Assembly: GCA_022447065.1 (NCBI GenBank)
Contig: JAKUUM010000005.1
Location: 18,352-82,351 of the forward strand
From: SAR86 cluster bacterium
Lineage (GTDB): Bacteria > Pseudomonadota > Gammaproteobacteria > Magnimaribacterales > Magnimaribacteraceae
Direction: 5' to 3'
DNA: 64,000 nucleotides
The position numbers and the translations under genes are program-made. The notes below the pieces were generated by a model. That model did not search any database and had not been told where the DNA came from. It was given only the letters and a program-made list of their open reading frames with translations. Below, piece after piece: positions 48,920 to 61,630 of the stretch. Numbering within the stretch: the first letter of the stretch is position 1; every line of letters starts with the position of its first letter.

Positions 48920-49900
48920 ATGACAGATAATTACGACATAATTAAAGATTTTCTTGTACCTACTGAAATCTTAGTAGAAGAACTAGGTCCAACAAGGTCT
49001 AAGATAACCCTTGAGCCTTTAGAACAAGGCTTTGGCCATACTTTAGGGAATGCCTTGAGAAGAATTATGCTTTCTTCTATGCCAGGCACAGCTGTATCAG
49101 AAGTAAAAATAGATGGAGTATTACATGAATACAGTACTATTGAAGGAGTTCAAGAAGATGTAATAGATATTCTTTTAAATTTAAAAGAGTTATCGGTGAG
49201 ATTACTTGAATCAGAAGAAGCGGAACTAAAAATAACAAAAAAAACTAAGGGAAAGGTTGTGGCCGGAGATATTGAGACACCTGCTGGTGTAGAGATAGTT
49301 AATCCAGATCACCTTATAGCTACTCTCACTGATAAAGGGTCTCTTAATATGCTTTTAAAAGTAACCAGAGGTAGAGGATTTGTTCCAGTAAAACCTCTAT
49401 CAGAAGATGAAGGTCAAGAAGTAGGGCTTTTGAGGTTAGACGCAACTTATTCTCCAATAAAAAAAGTTTCGTATACAGTTGAAAATGCCAGAGTAGAACA
49501 GAGAACTGATCTTGATAGGTTAATTGTAGATATAGATACTGATGGAACTCTTGAAGCAGAAGAAGTTTTGAGAATTTCTGCAACTATTTTACAACATCAA
49601 CTTTCAGCTTTTGCAGAACTTGGAAGGTTAGAAGAAGTAATAGAAGAAACAGAAGAAAGCAAGATAGACCCAGTAATGCTTAGGCCTGTTGATGAGCTTG
49701 AATTAACTGTTCGATCGGCAAATTGCTTAAAGGCTGAGAATATTCATTTTATTGGAGACCTTGTCACCAGAATGGAGACAGACCTTCTAAGAACTCCAAA
49801 TTTAGGAAAGAAATCTTTAAATGAAATAAAAGAAGTTTTAGCCTCAAGGGGCCTTTCATTAGGATTAACCTTAGAACATTGGCCTCCTGAAGAAACTTAA
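48920..49900 (+). CDS. rpoA: RNA polymerase subunit alpha
   Basis: 326 residues. The N-terminal assembly domain ([20 protein letters not shown]) and the C-terminal domain with its helix-hairpin-helix for UP elements and activators ([37 protein letters not shown]) are intact. A poly-acidic linker (EVIEETEE) joins them. Confidence 0.99.
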   Translation: MTDNYDIIKDFLVPTEILVEELGPTRSKITLEPLEQGFGHTLGNALRRIMLSSMPGTAVSEVKIDGVLHEYSTIEGVQEDVIDILLNLKELSVRLLESEEAELKITKKTKGKVVAGDIETPAGVEIVNPDHLIATLTDKGSLNMLLKVTRGRGFVPVKPLSEDEGQEVGLLRLDATYSPIKKVSYTVENARVEQRTDLDRLIVDIDTDGTLEAEEVLRISATILQHQLSAFAELGRLEEVIEETEESKIDPVMLRPVDELELTVRSANCLKAENIHFIGDLVTRMETDLLRTPNLGKKSLNEIKEVLASRGLSLGLTLEHWPPEET

Positions 49901-49911
49901 AAAAATTTGAT

Positions 49912-50313
49912 ATGAGACATAGAAAGACTGGAAGAAAATTAAACAGAAATAGCTCCCATCGTATTGCGTTGATGCGAAGCTTAGCGACTTCTATTATTCT
50001 TCGCGAATCTATCAAGACAACCCTAGCTAAGGCCAAAGAAATTAGAGGTTTTCTGGAGCCTTTAATTACTTTATCTAAGGAAAATAATGTTGCTAATCAA
50101 AGAAAAGCCTACTCGAAGCTAAGAGATAAATCTGCGGTAGCTAAGCTGTTTAATGATTTAGGACCAAAATTCAAAAACAGACCTGGAGGGTACTTGAGAA
50201 TCATTAAAAGAGGACACAGAGCTGGAGACAAAGCTCCTATTGCTCAAGTTGAGTTGTTAAAAGAAGATTTAAAGGTTTCTAATGAAGAGGTAGTTGAAGA
50301 AGTAACTAATTAG
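49912..50313 (+). CDS. rplQ: 50S ribosomal protein L17
   Basis: 133 residues. [20 protein letters not shown] is the signature. It is the last gene of the 29-kb plus-strand run. Its TAG stop forms one arm of an eight-base palindrome CTAATTAG whose other arm is the uvrA stop, and no terminator hairpin lies between them. Confidence 0.98.
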   Translation: MRHRKTGRKLNRNSSHRIALMRSLATSIILRESIKTTLAKAKEIRGFLEPLITLSKENNVANQRKAYSKLRDKSAVAKLFNDLGPKFKNRPGGYLRIIKRGHRAGDKAPIAQVELLKEDLKVSNEEVVEEVTN

Positions 50314-53191
50314 CTAGTTTTCTTACTTTTGGTAATTTTTTTGTTTTTAAGAAATTACTTAAATATGTTCCAGTATAAGAAGATTTTGATTTAGCAACAC
50401 TCTCAGGCGATCCTTCAGTAATTATTTCTCCTCCTGCATTACCTCCTTCAGGGCCTAAGTCAATGATCCAGTCAGAGCACTTAATCACTTCCATATTATG
50501 TTCTATTACTACAACTGTATTTCCTTTATTTCTGAGTTTTTCCAGAACTCTTAGTAATAACTGTACATCGTGAAAATGAAGGCCTGTTGTAGGCTCATCT
50601 AAGATATATAAAGTATGACCAGAAGTTGATTTAGATAGCTCCTTGGCAAGCTTCACTCTTTGCGCTTCTCCCCCTGATAAAGTAGTTGCTGGTTGGCCTA
50701 GTTTGATATATCCCAGTCCTACCTCCATCAAAGTTTTAAGTTTCTTATTAATTGAAGGTATAGCACTGAAGAAATCTAATGAAGCTTCTACTGTCATATC
50801 TAGAACCTCAAAAATATTTTTACCTTTATATCTGATATCTAAAGTTTCTCTGTTATATCTCTGTCCATTACAAGCATCACATTTCACATAAACATCTGGT
50901 AGAAAATGCATTTCTACTTTTATAAGGCCACCTCCTTGACAGGTTTCACACCTTCCCCCTTTAACGTTGAAACTAAATCTACCTACTTTATAACCTCTAG
51001 ATCTAGATTCTTGAGTACCAGCAAAAAGCTCCCTAATGGGAGTAAATAAAGCTGTATATGTTGCTGTATTGGATCTAGGCGTTCTTCCAATAGGACTTTG
51101 GCTGATTTCAATTATTTTTTTTATACTTTCGGCCCCTTTAATATTTTCAAAGGGTTTCGAATCAAGCTGTACTCCTCTAGTTATAATATTTGATACCGCT
51201 GGTAATAGTGTCTGATTTATTAAAGTAGATTTTCCAGAACCTGATACTCCTGTTACGCAGACAAATAAACCCAAAGGTAAGTGTAAATTTAGATTCTTGA
51301 GGTTATGTCCTCTTGCCCCATATAAAGAAAGCCAGTTTCCCTCAATCGTCTTTCTACTAGGTTTAATTCTATCTTTGGGTATTTCTATCTGTTTCTTGCC
51401 TGAAAGGTAAAGACCTGTAATTGAGGTAGTAGATTTTGATATTTCTTCTGCTGTTCCTTGAGCACAAACCTGACCTCCATTAACTCCTGCTCCAGGCCCT
51501 ATGTCTAAAATATGATCTGCAAAACGCATAGTTTCTTCATCGTGTTCAACTACTATTACTGAGTTACCAAGATCTTTGAGTTTTTCAAGAGTCTTTAACA
51601 GCCTTTTGTTATCTCTTTGGTGAAGTCCTATTGAGGGTTCATCTAAAATGTAAGTAACTCCAACTAATCCCGCTCCAATTTGGCTAGCCAACCTTATTCT
51701 TTGAGCTTCACCTCCGCTCAAACTTTCTGCACTTCTATCTAAGGTTAAGTAGTTCAGTCCTACATCAACAAGAAATTGTAATCTTTCTCTAATCTCTTTT
51801 ATTATCCTGTCAGATATTTCTTTTTTTGTACCTGAAAGAGATACTTCTGAAAAGAAATTAAAAGCATCGACAATAGTCAAACAAGTAATTTGAGGAAGGG
51901 TATTTTCTTCAATGAATACATTTCTTGCTTCTTCTCTTAGTCTTGTACCACCACATTCTTGACAATCTTTTCGGCTAATTAACTTCGCTAACTCTTCTCT
52001 TATATAATTAGATTCTGTCTCTTTATATCTCCTGTTTACATTATTTAGCACTCCTTCAAAAGGAAAGAGTCTTTCAACAAGCTTTCCTCTTTTACTTCTC
52101 CAACTAAAATTCACCACTTTTCCATCAGAGCCAAAAAGAATTAAGTTCTTCGTCTCCTCACTTAAATTTTTAAAGGGTTCATCAAGAGAAAAACTATATT
52201 GTTTAGACAAACATTTAATTAAGTGAAAATGAAACCTGTGACTAACATCCCATCCTCTAATAGCTCCTTCAGTTAGGCTAAAGAGTGGTTCATGAATAAC
52301 CTTTGCTTCATCAACATATGGTTTCACTCCCAGCCCTTCACACTCTGGGCAAGCTCCGGAAGGATTGTTAAAGGTGAAAAGTCTAGGTTCTAACTCTGGA
52401 ATACTGTATCCACATTCTGGACAAGCCATCATCGATGAAAAAGTGATTTCATTATTTGACTCTATATCAACTACTTTAATTATCCCTTCGCCAACACCTA
52501 AACCATTGTCTACGGACTCAGATAGTCTTAAGATAAAATCCCCTTCTTGTTTTGATTTAGAGGGTATTTGAAGTCGGTCGATAACTGCTTCAATAGTGTG
52601 TTTCTTATTTTTATTTAGCTTTGGTGTATCATCGATGTCTACAACTATTCCATTCACCCTAACTCTTACATAACCTTGTATCTTCAATTCTTCAAAGACA
52701 TGTAAGTGCTCTCCTTTCTGTTCTACTATTAGAGGAGCTAAAAGCATGAGTTTGTTTCCCTTGTAACTTCTTAATATTAGGTCCCCAATCTGTTCAACTG
52801 TTTGACCCTCTAAAGAAACTTTGTGAGTAGGGCATTTAGGAGTTCCTGCTCTAGCAAAGAGTAATCTCAGATAGTCATAAATTTCGGTTACCGTACCAAC
52901 AGTAGATCTGGGATTGTGAGAGGTAGATTTTTGTTCAATAGAAATAGCAGGTGAAAGTCCTTCGATATGGTCTACGTCAGGTTTCTCCATGATTGATAAA
53001 AACTGTCTGGCATAAGAAGACAACGATTCAACATATCTTCTTTGCCCTTCAGCATAAAGAGTGTCAAAAGCTAAAGAAGACTTACCTGAACCTGATATAC
53101 CGGTTATTACAACCAGTTTATTTCTTGGGATATCAACATCTATATTTCTTAAGTTGTGTTGTCTAGCTCCCTTGACTTTAATGTATTGCAT
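50306..53191 (-). CDS. uvrA: Excinuclease ABC subunit A
   Basis: 961 residues (940 in E. coli). UvrA finds bulky DNA lesions and loads UvrB. Two ABC modules are visible: Walker [11 protein letters not shown] near the N terminus and [10 protein letters not shown] in the second half, each with LSGGEAQR. Zinc sites are CPECGYS..CPEC and CETCQGG..CDAC. It is divergent from ssb, as in E. coli, but I see no LexA-type CTGT-N8-ACAG box in the 88 bases between them. Confidence 0.98.
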   Translation of the reverse strand: MQYIKVKGARQHNLRNIDVDIPRNKLVVITGISGSGKSSLAFDTLYAEGQRRYVESLSSYARQFLSIMEKPDVDHIEGLSPAISIEQKSTSHNPRSTVGTVTEIYDYLRLLFARAGTPKCPTHKVSLEGQTVEQIGDLILRSYKGNKLMLLAPLIVEQKGEHLHVFEELKIQGYVRVRVNGIVVDIDDTPKLNKNKKHTIEAVIDRLQIPSKSKQEGDFILRLSESVDNGLGVGEGIIKVVDIESNNEITFSSMMACPECGYSIPELEPRLFTFNNPSGACPECEGLGVKPYVDEAKVIHEPLFSLTEGAIRGWDVSHRFHFHLIKCLSKQYSFSLDEPFKNLSEETKNLILFGSDGKVVNFSWRSKRGKLVERLFPFEGVLNNVNRRYKETESNYIREELAKLISRKDCQECGGTRLREEARNVFIEENTLPQITCLTIVDAFNFFSEVSLSGTKKEISDRIIKEIRERLQFLVDVGLNYLTLDRSAESLSGGEAQRIRLASQIGAGLVGVTYILDEPSIGLHQRDNKRLLKTLEKLKDLGNSVIVVEHDEETMRFADHILDIGPGAGVNGGQVCAQGTAEEISKSTTSITGLYLSGKKQIEIPKDRIKPSRKTIEGNWLSLYGARGHNLKNLNLHLPLGLFVCVTGVSGSGKSTLINQTLLPAVSNIITRGVQLDSKPFENIKGAESIKKIIEISQSPIGRTPRSNTATYTALFTPIRELFAGTQESRSRGYKVGRFSFNVKGGRCETCQGGGLIKVEMHFLPDVYVKCDACNGQRYNRETLDIRYKGKNIFEVLDMTVEASLDFFSAIPSINKKLKTLMEVGLGYIKLGQPATTLSGGEAQRVKLAKELSKSTSGHTLYILDEPTTGLHFHDVQLLLRVLEKLRNKGNTVVVIEHNMEVIKCSDWIIDLGPEGGNAGGEIITEGSPESVAKSKSSYTGTYLSNFLKTKKLPKVRKLAN

Positions 53192-53230
53192 TTAGTTAAA
53201 ACTTTTGAACTGTAAAATATAAAAACTGAT

Positions 53231-53236
53231 TATAAT
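53231..53236 (+). promoter_or_regulatory. Candidate -10 box of ssb
   Basis: A perfect TATAAT 43 bases before the ssb ATG. The only -35-like sequence (TTGAAC, 53205-53210) gives a 20-base spacer, which is long, so the promoter is plausible but not well supported. Confidence 0.35.
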
Positions 53237-53279
53237 CTCTTAGACAAAAACAGATAACTTAATTAAATAAAGGATAGAA

Positions 53280-53720
53280 ATGGCAAGAAGTGGAATAAAT
53301 AAAGTGATTCTAGTTGGAAACTTAGGTCAAGACCCAGAGATTAAATATACAGCCGGTGGAGCAGCTGTGACAACTCTAAGTATAGCCACTTCTGATTCAT
53401 GGAAAGATAAGGATTCTGGAATGGAGCAAGAGAGAACTGAATGGCATAGGGTTGTACTTTGGAGAAGGTTGGCTGAAATAGCAGGTGAATATCTCAAAAA
53501 GGGATCAAAGGTTTATATAGAGGGGCAGCTCCAAACCAGAAAGTGGGAAAAGGAAGGACAAACTAGATATACAACAGAAATAATTGCTAGAGATATGCAA
53601 TTTTTAGACAGTAAGGGAAGTGCAAGTCCTTCTGATCAAGAAGACCCCGGGTTAACTAGCAATCAATCAACTCAGGATGTTTCTGATAGTTTAATCGAAG
53701 ATGACGATATACCTTTTTAA
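53280..53720 (+). CDS. ssb: Single-stranded DNA-binding protein
   Basis: 146 residues. The OB fold ([37 protein letters not shown]) is followed by a short flexible linker and the acidic tip DDDIPF that recruits repair and replication proteins. The linker is shorter than in E. coli (178 residues in total). The TAA stop is shared with convergent fabB in the tetranucleotide TTAA. Confidence 0.97.
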   Translation: MARSGINKVILVGNLGQDPEIKYTAGGAAVTTLSIATSDSWKDKDSGMEQERTEWHRVVLWRRLAEIAGEYLKKGSKVYIEGQLQTRKWEKEGQTRYTTEIIARDMQFLDSKGSASPSDQEDPGLTSNQSTQDVSDSLIEDDDIPF

Positions 53721-54934
53721 CTAAATTTTTCGAAAATCAAGCAAGCATTAGTTCCACCGAAACCAAAGCTATTACTTAGAATCCTAGTGGATTGGAAGTC
53801 TTTATTTTTTAAGAGGATTGGAGCTGTTTTAATTTCTTCATCTAGATGCTCTATATTTGCTGAACCAACGAGAAAACCTTCTTTTAGCATAATCAAGCTG
53901 AATATAGATTCTTGAACTCCTGCTGCTCCCAAAGAATGACCCGATAGAGATTTGGTAGAACTAATATATGGAATGTCTTTCCCGAAAAGACTAGAGATGG
54001 CTTCTATTTCTACAATATCCCCAAGTGGAGTACTTGTACCATGAGCGTTAACATAATCTATTTTCTTTTTGCCGACCATGTCCCAAGCCATCTCCATACA
54101 CCTGTATGCTCCCTCACCTGAAGGACTTACCATATCTTCCCCATCAGAAGTAGCCCCATATCCAGTTAGTTCAGCATATATGTGAGCTCCTCTATTTTTA
54201 GCGTGTTCCATCTCTTCCAAGATAATGACACCTCCTCCGCCAGCAATTACAAAACCATCTCTATCCTTATCAAAAGCTCTAGAAGCAGAGCTGGGATGGT
54301 CATTAAACTTTGTTGATAAAGCTCCCATTGCGTCAAACAAGCTAGTCATCCCCCAGTGTTCAGCTTCTGCTCCACCAACTATAACTATGTCCTGCTTATT
54401 TAATTGAATTTGTTCCATACCAGAACCTATGCAGTGGGCGCTGGTTGAGCAGGCTGAAGAAATAGAATAATTTATTCCTTTTATGCCAAGCGAAGTTGAG
54501 AGACATGCAGATACCGTACTTCCCATCGCTCTTGTTACTCTGTAAGGACCTATCCTTTTTAAACCTTTAGACCTTAAAATGTCTGCTGAGTCTATTTGGT
54601 CTTCAGAAGAAGCCCCACCAGAACCCATAATTAATCCTGTTCGGTTATTAGAAATGTCTTCCTTAGATAGATTCGAATCTTCTATAGCTTGAAGTGCACT
54701 AAGGTATCCATAGGCAGCGGCGTCACCCATAAAACGATAGATTTTTCGATCAATCAATCCTTTTAAATCTATATCTTTAACATTGCCGGAAACCTGACTT
54801 CTAAGACCTATCTCTTTGTTAGCCTCATTAAAGGTAATTCCTGAAGATAAGGTTTTTAAGGATTTAGTAACTTCTTCAGTGCTGTTTCCTATACTGGAGA
54901 TAATTCCCAGACCTGTAACTACAGTTCGTTTCAT
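53717..54934 (-). CDS. fabB: Beta-ketoacyl-ACP synthase I
   Basis: 405 residues. Elongates the cis-3-decenoyl intermediate in unsaturated fatty acid synthesis. The catalytic triad is Cys162 in SSACSTS, a His in [11 protein letters not shown] and a His in [11 protein letters not shown]. It follows fabA by five bases, so the two form the fabAB operon diagnostic of the anaerobic unsaturated pathway, found in gammaproteobacteria and some alphaproteobacteria. Confidence 0.96.
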   Translation of the reverse strand: MKRTVVTGLGIISSIGNSTEEVTKSLKTLSSGITFNEANKEIGLRSQVSGNVKDIDLKGLIDRKIYRFMGDAAAYGYLSALQAIEDSNLSKEDISNNRTGLIMGSGGASSEDQIDSADILRSKGLKRIGPYRVTRAMGSTVSACLSTSLGIKGINYSISSACSTSAHCIGSGMEQIQLNKQDIVIVGGAEAEHWGMTSLFDAMGALSTKFNDHPSSASRAFDKDRDGFVIAGGGGVIILEEMEHAKNRGAHIYAELTGYGATSDGEDMVSPSGEGAYRCMEMAWDMVGKKKIDYVNAHGTSTPLGDIVEIEAISSLFGKDIPYISSTKSLSGHSLGAAGVQESIFSLIMLKEGFLVGSANIEHLDEEIKTAPILLKNKDFQSTRILSNSFGFGGTNACLIFEKFS

Positions 54935-54939
54935 CTTTA

Positions 54940-55461
54940 TTAAAATGCAGAGGTATCTTCAAACAAACCTACCCTTAAACCTTTTGCTGTATAAATGATT
55001 CTGTCATCCACAGCCATAGTGCCATTGGCTATACCTACAGTAAGGTTTAGTTTTAACACTCTTTTCATATCAATTTCATAAGTTACCTTCTTAGCTGTTG
55101 GCAAAACTTGTCCAGTAAATTTAACTTCTCCAGCACCTAAAGCTCTTCCCTTACCAGGATTATCAAGCCAACAGAGAAAGAAGCCGACAAGCTGCCACAT
55201 TGCATCAAGGCCTAAGCAACCCGGCATCACCGGATCTTCTTTAAAGTGGCAATCAAAAAACCAAAGAGTGGGGTTGATATCAAGTTCTGCAATTATTTTT
55301 CCTTTATTAAATTCTCCACCTTCAATAGAAATGTGATTAATTCTATCGAACATCAACATATTAGGAGTAGGTAATCTTCCATTGCCTTCCCCAAATAACA
55401 ATCCATTCCCACAAGTTAACAGTTCTTCTTTGTTGTAAGTATTTTTAGCAATAAAAGTCAT
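54940..55461 (-). CDS. fabA: 3-hydroxydecanoyl-ACP dehydratase/isomerase
   Basis: 173 residues. Dehydrates 3-hydroxydecanoyl-ACP and isomerises the double bond, the branch point to unsaturated fatty acids. The active-site His72 ([14 protein letters not shown]) and Asp86 (CLGLDAMWQ) are present, and long stretches match E. coli FabA up to GLFEDTSAF. First gene of fabAB. Confidence 0.98.
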   Translation of the reverse strand: MTFIAKNTYNKEELLTCGNGLLFGEGNGRLPTPNMLMFDRINHISIEGGEFNKGKIIAELDINPTLWFFDCHFKEDPVMPGCLGLDAMWQLVGFFLCWLDNPGKGRALGAGEVKFTGQVLPTAKKVTYEIDMKRVLKLNLTVGIANGTMAVDDRIIYTAKGLRVGLFEDTSAF

Positions 55462-55541
55462 AAAAATATTTTTTGAGCAAATTTATATAAATTGATAGCT
55501 ATTATTTTATCAGTAAAAAAGATTTTTGATTCTAAGCTGTA

Positions 55542-56513
55542 TTATTTAGATCTTTCTTTCAGGTTAGTTACAACAGCCCTAAGTGATTCTTTGTAAATAG
55601 AATCCTGAAACTTATCTAATAAATTTAAACATTTCTCAGAATATTCGTTTGTTACTTTTTCTACTTCTTTGACTGCTCCCGACCTAGAAATGATGTTGAT
55701 AACTTCATACAGTTTCCCTTCGTCTCTGGTTTCAAAAGCTCTTTTTAGTAGCCTAAGGTCATCAGTATTTGCAAGATCATAAGCTTTAATTAAAGGCAAG
55801 GTAATCTTTCCTTCTAGGAAGTCTTTTCCAATCTTTTTTCCTGTTCTTAATTCATCGCCGTAATAATCAAGAAGATCATCTGTAAGCTGAAAAACTATCC
55901 CTAAGGCATAAGCAAATTCGCAAGAAGTTTTTACTAGGTTTTCTTCAGCTTCTGCTATAAGGGCGGCAGTATGTGCACAAGCTTTAAAAAGCTCAGCCGT
56001 TTTTCTACCAATAATCTCGAAGTAATCTTCTTCTTTGATACTTTTAGACTCTAGAAAATTTAATTGCATAACTTCTCCTTCTGAAATCCTATTTGTTGAA
56101 TCCGCAAGCGTTTGAATGATTTGTTTATTTTTTAAAGAAGCCATCAATTGAAAGGCCTTTGAATAAACAAAATCTCCAACAAGAACACCATGTGCGTTGT
56201 TCCATTTCTTGTGGATACTAATTTTTCCTCTGCGTAACTCACTTTGATCAACCACATCATCATGGATCAGAGTTGCTGTATGAAGAAGTTCAATTGCGGT
56301 GGCAAGCTTTGTTAATTCATTGCCCTGATAGTTTAATGCTCTTGCTATTAGAATGGTTATAGTAGGACGTATTCTCTTGCCTCCTGATTGAACAATATAA
56401 GAACTCACTTCCGTTGCTAGTTCGATGTCAGAACTGATAGATTCTTTTAAGAAAGTCTCAAGTTCTTCTAATTCTGGTTTTATATGTTTATGAGGATCAA
56501 TGTTCATTGTCAA
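55542..56513 (-). CDS. ispB: Octaprenyl (polyprenyl) diphosphate synthase
   Basis: 323 residues, equal to E. coli IspB. Makes the quinone side chain. The two Asp-rich motifs are LIHDDVVD (82-89) and LTDDLLDY (about 208-215), and GGKRIRP (44-50) binds IPP. The chain length of the product cannot be read with certainty. The start could be the second ATG two codons in. It is divergent from rplU, the conserved arrangement. Confidence 0.95.
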   Translation of the reverse strand: MTMNIDPHKHIKPELEELETFLKESISSDIELATEVSSYIVQSGGKRIRPTITILIARALNYQGNELTKLATAIELLHTATLIHDDVVDQSELRRGKISIHKKWNNAHGVLVGDFVYSKAFQLMASLKNKQIIQTLADSTNRISEGEVMQLNFLESKSIKEEDYFEIIGRKTAELFKACAHTAALIAEAEENLVKTSCEFAYALGIVFQLTDDLLDYYGDELRTGKKIGKDFLEGKITLPLIKAYDLANTDDLRLLKRAFETRDEGKLYEVINIISRSGAVKEVEKVTNEYSEKCLNLLDKFQDSIYKESLRAVVTNLKERSK

Positions 56514-56552
56514 TTTGAATATTCTAGTTTATCTTGGAAATAGATTCTTTTA

Positions 56553-56581
56553 TTGCGATAAGTTTTGCTTTTTCGTATAGT
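56553..56581 (+). promoter_or_regulatory. Sigma70 promoter of rplU-rpmA-obgE-proB
   Basis: TTGCGA (56553-56558), a 17-base spacer and TATAGT (56576-56581), followed by a GC-rich discriminator (GCGCACCC). Predicted start near 56588, 28 bases before the rplU ATG. Confidence 0.75.
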
Positions 56582-56615
56582 GCGCACCCTTACATTTCCA
56601 GTTTTGGAGTTACAT

Positions 56616-56927
56616 ATGTTTGCTGTTATAGAAAGTGGAGGAAAACAACATAAAGTTGCCAAAGGTGATTACCTCAGGGTTGAACTTTTAAGTGTAGAAG
56701 AAGGCTCAAAGGTAGAGTTTGATAAAATACTTTTGATTTCTGATGGGAAGGATTCAAAAGTTGGCACTCCTTTCCTCAAAAAGGCAAAAGTTACTGGCAA
56801 AGTGGTAAGACATGGAAAATCAGATAAAATTAAAGTGTTTAAGATGAAAAGAAGAAAAGACTATCGTAGAACCTATGGACATAGACAGAATTTTACTGAG
56901 GTATTAATAGAGGCTATAAGCTCTTAG
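56616..56927 (+). CDS. rplU: 50S ribosomal protein L21
   Basis: 103 residues from the ATG at 56616 (MFAVIESGGKQHKV). A longer frame from 56565 would begin inside the promoter and is rejected. The signature KMKRRKDYRRTYGHRQ is present. Confidence 0.97.
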   Translation: MFAVIESGGKQHKVAKGDYLRVELLSVEEGSKVEFDKILLISDGKDSKVGTPFLKKAKVTGKVVRHGKSDKIKVFKMKRRKDYRRTYGHRQNFTEVLIEAISS

Positions 56928-56941
56928 CTTATAAGTAAGAT

Positions 56942-57199
56942 ATGGCTCATAAAAAAGCAGGTGGAAGTAGTAGAAACGGGAGGGACTCTCAATCCAAACG
57001 TCTCGGAGTGAAAAGATTTGGAGGAGAAAAGGTCTCAGCTGGGTCAATCTTGGTAAGACAAAGAGGGACTAAATTTCATCCTGGAGAAAACGTTGGATGC
57101 GGTAAAGATCATACCCTTTTTGCCAAAGTAGACGGCGAAGTATTCTTCACAAAAAAAGGAATTAAACTTCGCCAATTTGTAAGCATTGACGCCTCTTAG
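56942..57199 (+). CDS. rpmA: 50S ribosomal protein L27
   Basis: 85 residues. The N-terminal tail [16 protein letters not shown] reaches the peptidyl-transferase centre; there is no cleavable Firmicutes-type extension. The distance from rplU is 14 bases. Confidence 0.98.
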   Translation: MAHKKAGGSSRNGRDSQSKRLGVKRFGGEKVSAGSILVRQRGTKFHPGENVGCGKDHTLFAKVDGEVFFTKKGIKLRQFVSIDAS

Positions 57200-57225
57200 G
57201 GCCTTACTTTTTTCGTATATTTTAG

Positions 57226-59343
<2,118 letters not shown>

Positions 59344-59347
<4 letters not shown>

Positions 59348-59619
59348 AGAGATTTAATTTTTTTATTAAGGCGAGACTTAGTTCTGGAAGCTTTGTTTGC
59401 ATGTATTACTTTTTTGTTGGCCATAGTATCCAGAACTTTTTCAGCTTTCTTAAAAGCTTCCGAAGCAGCTTGCTTGTCCCCAGACGCTATAGCCGAGTCA
59501 ACGGCCTTTACGGCTGTTCTGGTAAGAGCTCGCTGAGAGCTCTTTAAAATATTCCTCTTAATATTCTGTCTAGATCTTTTTAATACCGATTTGATTCTTA
59601 ACTTTTCTCTATTAGCCAT
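59344..59619 (-). CDS. rpsT: 30S ribosomal protein S20
   Basis: 91 residues, three-helix early 16S binder (MANREKLRIKSVLKRSRQNI). Lys/Arg-rich throughout. It converges on proB with a shared TTAA stop site. A consensus promoter lies upstream. Confidence 0.96.
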
Positions 59620-59646
59620 ATACTTGTCTTACTTGAAGAGCCGCGC

Positions 59647-59675
59647 ATGATGCATTCTGTGAAGACCAGTGTCAA
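59647..59675 (-). promoter_or_regulatory. Sigma70 promoter of rpsT
   Basis: On the minus strand a perfect TTGACA (59670-59675) is followed by a 17-base spacer and CATCAT (59647-59652), then the GC-rich discriminator GCGCGGC. It lies just upstream of the glycosyltransferase ATG on the other strand. Confidence 0.6.
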
Positions 59676-59689
59676 GTGAGTATCAATAA

Positions 59690-60739
59690 ATGGGAGAGAA
59701 AAGAAAAAGATTCCTTATAGCTATTCTTAGATTTCATGGAGATGTCCTCCTGACGACGCCTTTGATTGATGAAATCAAGCGAATTCATCCTAAATCAATC
59801 CTGGATCTTTTGGTTTATAAGGGCACGGGTGTGCTTCTTGAAGCTGATAAAAGAATTAATCATATTTTAGAAGCAGAACCTTCATCTGGGCTTAATCCTA
59901 TAAAGAGGTTAATTGAGGAGATAAAACTCCTGCGACAATTAAGAAAGGCTAAATATGATTATGGTTTATTTTTGACTACCCAATGGCGAATGGCTTTAAT
60001 GGGAAGAGCTTTAAGAAACGCTAAAACGGCAGCAGTGGATGACATAAAGAGAAGGAAACCTTTCTGGGTTAATAGTTTTTCTTCAATTTTTCCTGAGGCT
60101 GGTGACAGTCACATAGTTGAAAGAAATCTGAGTGCTCTCAAAACCTTGGGCATTGAAAGGAAAGAAGAGAAAGTAAGTTTAAGTCTTACCATTCCTGAGA
60201 AAGTTGAAGAATCAATTAACAAAATGAGAAAAAAACATTCAATAACAGGCGATTATTGTGTTTTTCATCCCGTTTCAAGAAGAGACAGCAAGCAGTGGAC
60301 TAAAGAAGCTTTTGCTCATGTTGTGGATCATTACCGCAATCAGGGTTTACCAGTTGTGATTACATCTGGGCCTGAGGATACAGAAAGAAACTATTTAAAT
60401 GACATTGCAGCCATAACCAAACGTGACTTTATTAATCTTGGAGGAAAGACAAGTTTACTGGAATTAGCGGTGCTAATTAGAGATGCTAAATTTTTTCTAG
60501 GATTGGATTCAGTTGCTTCTCATCTAGCAGCAGCTGTTGGAACTTCTGGAGTAAGTCTATTTGGTCCCAGTAACCCACTTAATTGGAAGCCCTGGTCAGA
60601 AAGAATCACCGTAATTTCTAGGGGTGGGAGTGAAGAGTTTTGCCAAAAACACGGTCATTTAGAAGGCAAATACAAAAACTGTCTCTGTTATATCTCTCCA
60701 GAAAGAGTCATCGAGGAAATAGACAAAATAATTATTTAG
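59690..60739 (+). CDS. Glycosyltransferase family 9, WaaQ-like heptosyltransferase
   Basis: 349 residues. The N-terminal ILRFHGDVLLTTPLIDEIKR and C-terminal FLGLDSVASHLAAAVGTSGVSLFGPSNPLNWKPW are the GT9 acceptor and ADP-heptose sites; the RFHGD..LLTTP form is closest to WaaQ (heptosyltransferase III). It would add heptose to the LPS inner core, consistent with lpxC in this window. No other core-oligosaccharide gene is adjacent. The product specificity is inferred from motif resemblance only. Confidence 0.85.
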   Translation: MGEKRKRFLIAILRFHGDVLLTTPLIDEIKRIHPKSILDLLVYKGTGVLLEADKRINHILEAEPSSGLNPIKRLIEEIKLLRQLRKAKYDYGLFLTTQWRMALMGRALRNAKTAAVDDIKRRKPFWVNSFSSIFPEAGDSHIVERNLSALKTLGIERKEEKVSLSLTIPEKVEESINKMRKKHSITGDYCVFHPVSRRDSKQWTKEAFAHVVDHYRNQGLPVVITSGPEDTERNYLNDIAAITKRDFINLGGKTSLLELAVLIRDAKFFLGLDSVASHLAAAVGTSGVSLFGPSNPLNWKPWSERITVISRGGSEEFCQKHGHLEGKYKNCLCYISPERVIEEIDKIII

Positions 60740-61542
60740 GTTGATAAAGAATTAATTAAGTCAATTTTATTCAAATAATCTTTGAGGTCCTTGTATTGGA
60801 AGCCACAAACCAATCTTTCTATTCCCATGTCTTCAAATTTCGTCAACTTTTCTTTACTTGAAGCTTTATCATTAAGGTTTAGTCCGCTGACTACGCTTAC
60901 CTTATCACTTTCCTTGTTTAGAGATTTACACAGTTTCTTATAAGCCTTTAAATTTTCTTTAAGTTCTTCTGGTTCATTAACTAAGGGAATCCATCCATCG
61001 CCAAGTTCGGCAGCTCTTTTTATGGAATAGTCTTTCGAACCGCCTATGTAAAAAGGTGGTTTAGGCGGCCTTGGCTTAAACAGGAATTTTTGTTCGTTTA
61101 ATTGGATCTCATCCTGACTAAATGCTTCACGCATAAAAGTGAGGAATTCATCTGTAATTTTGCCTCTATTTTTTTTGTCTACCCCCAGAGCTTTAAATTC
61201 TGCATCCATCCAGCCAAGTCCAACGCCTAATAACAGGCGATTGCCAGACAATTCTTGAATGCTGGCTATCTGTTTTGCTGTGGGTAAGATTTCTCGATAG
61301 GGGGCAATCAAAACAGCGCTGCCTATTTTGATGGTTGAAGTGACCCCAGATAGCCAAGCTAAGCTACTTAAGATATCAACATAACGACCTCCTGAACCTT
61401 CTGCGTTATCTGGTGGAATGGCGATATGGTCTACAACCCAGATGGACTCGAATTGTCTTTCTTCTGCAGCTAAAGCAGCCCCAGCCATGATTTCTTTGGT
61501 TGATTGATCTCCCATGTTTCTAATCATTAACCCAATATGCAT
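60736..61542 (-). CDS. LLM-class flavin/F420-dependent oxidoreductase
   Basis: 268 residues of the luciferase-like fold, in the short subgroup often annotated as F420-dependent. Motifs are MHIGLMIRNMG, SIWVVDHIAIP, IKIGSAVLIAPYREIL, NRLLLGVGLGWMDAEF and PFYIGGSKDYSIKRAAELGDGW. Gammaproteobacteria mostly use FMN, so the cofactor is unsettled. It is divergent from the SMP-30 gene and converges on the heptosyltransferase with a four-base stop overlap. Confidence 0.85.
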   Translation of the reverse strand: MHIGLMIRNMGDQSTKEIMAGAALAAEERQFESIWVVDHIAIPPDNAEGSGGRYVDILSSLAWLSGVTSTIKIGSAVLIAPYREILPTAKQIASIQELSGNRLLLGVGLGWMDAEFKALGVDKKNRGKITDEFLTFMREAFSQDEIQLNEQKFLFKPRPPKPPFYIGGSKDYSIKRAAELGDGWIPLVNEPEELKENLKAYKKLCKSLNKESDKVSVVSGLNLNDKASSKEKLTKFEDMGIERLVCGFQYKDLKDYLNKIDLINSLST

Positions 61543-61630
61543 ATTTCTTTCCTGAGGTATGATTCGTAGTTTGCTTTAATATGCTCTGTAGGTAAATATC
61601 CTTCTAGTAATAATAAGGAGAAATGAAGAG

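Noticed and set aside
53192..53279. A LexA box between uvrA and ssb
   Set aside because: CTGT is present but the matching ACAG is not at the required eight-base distance.
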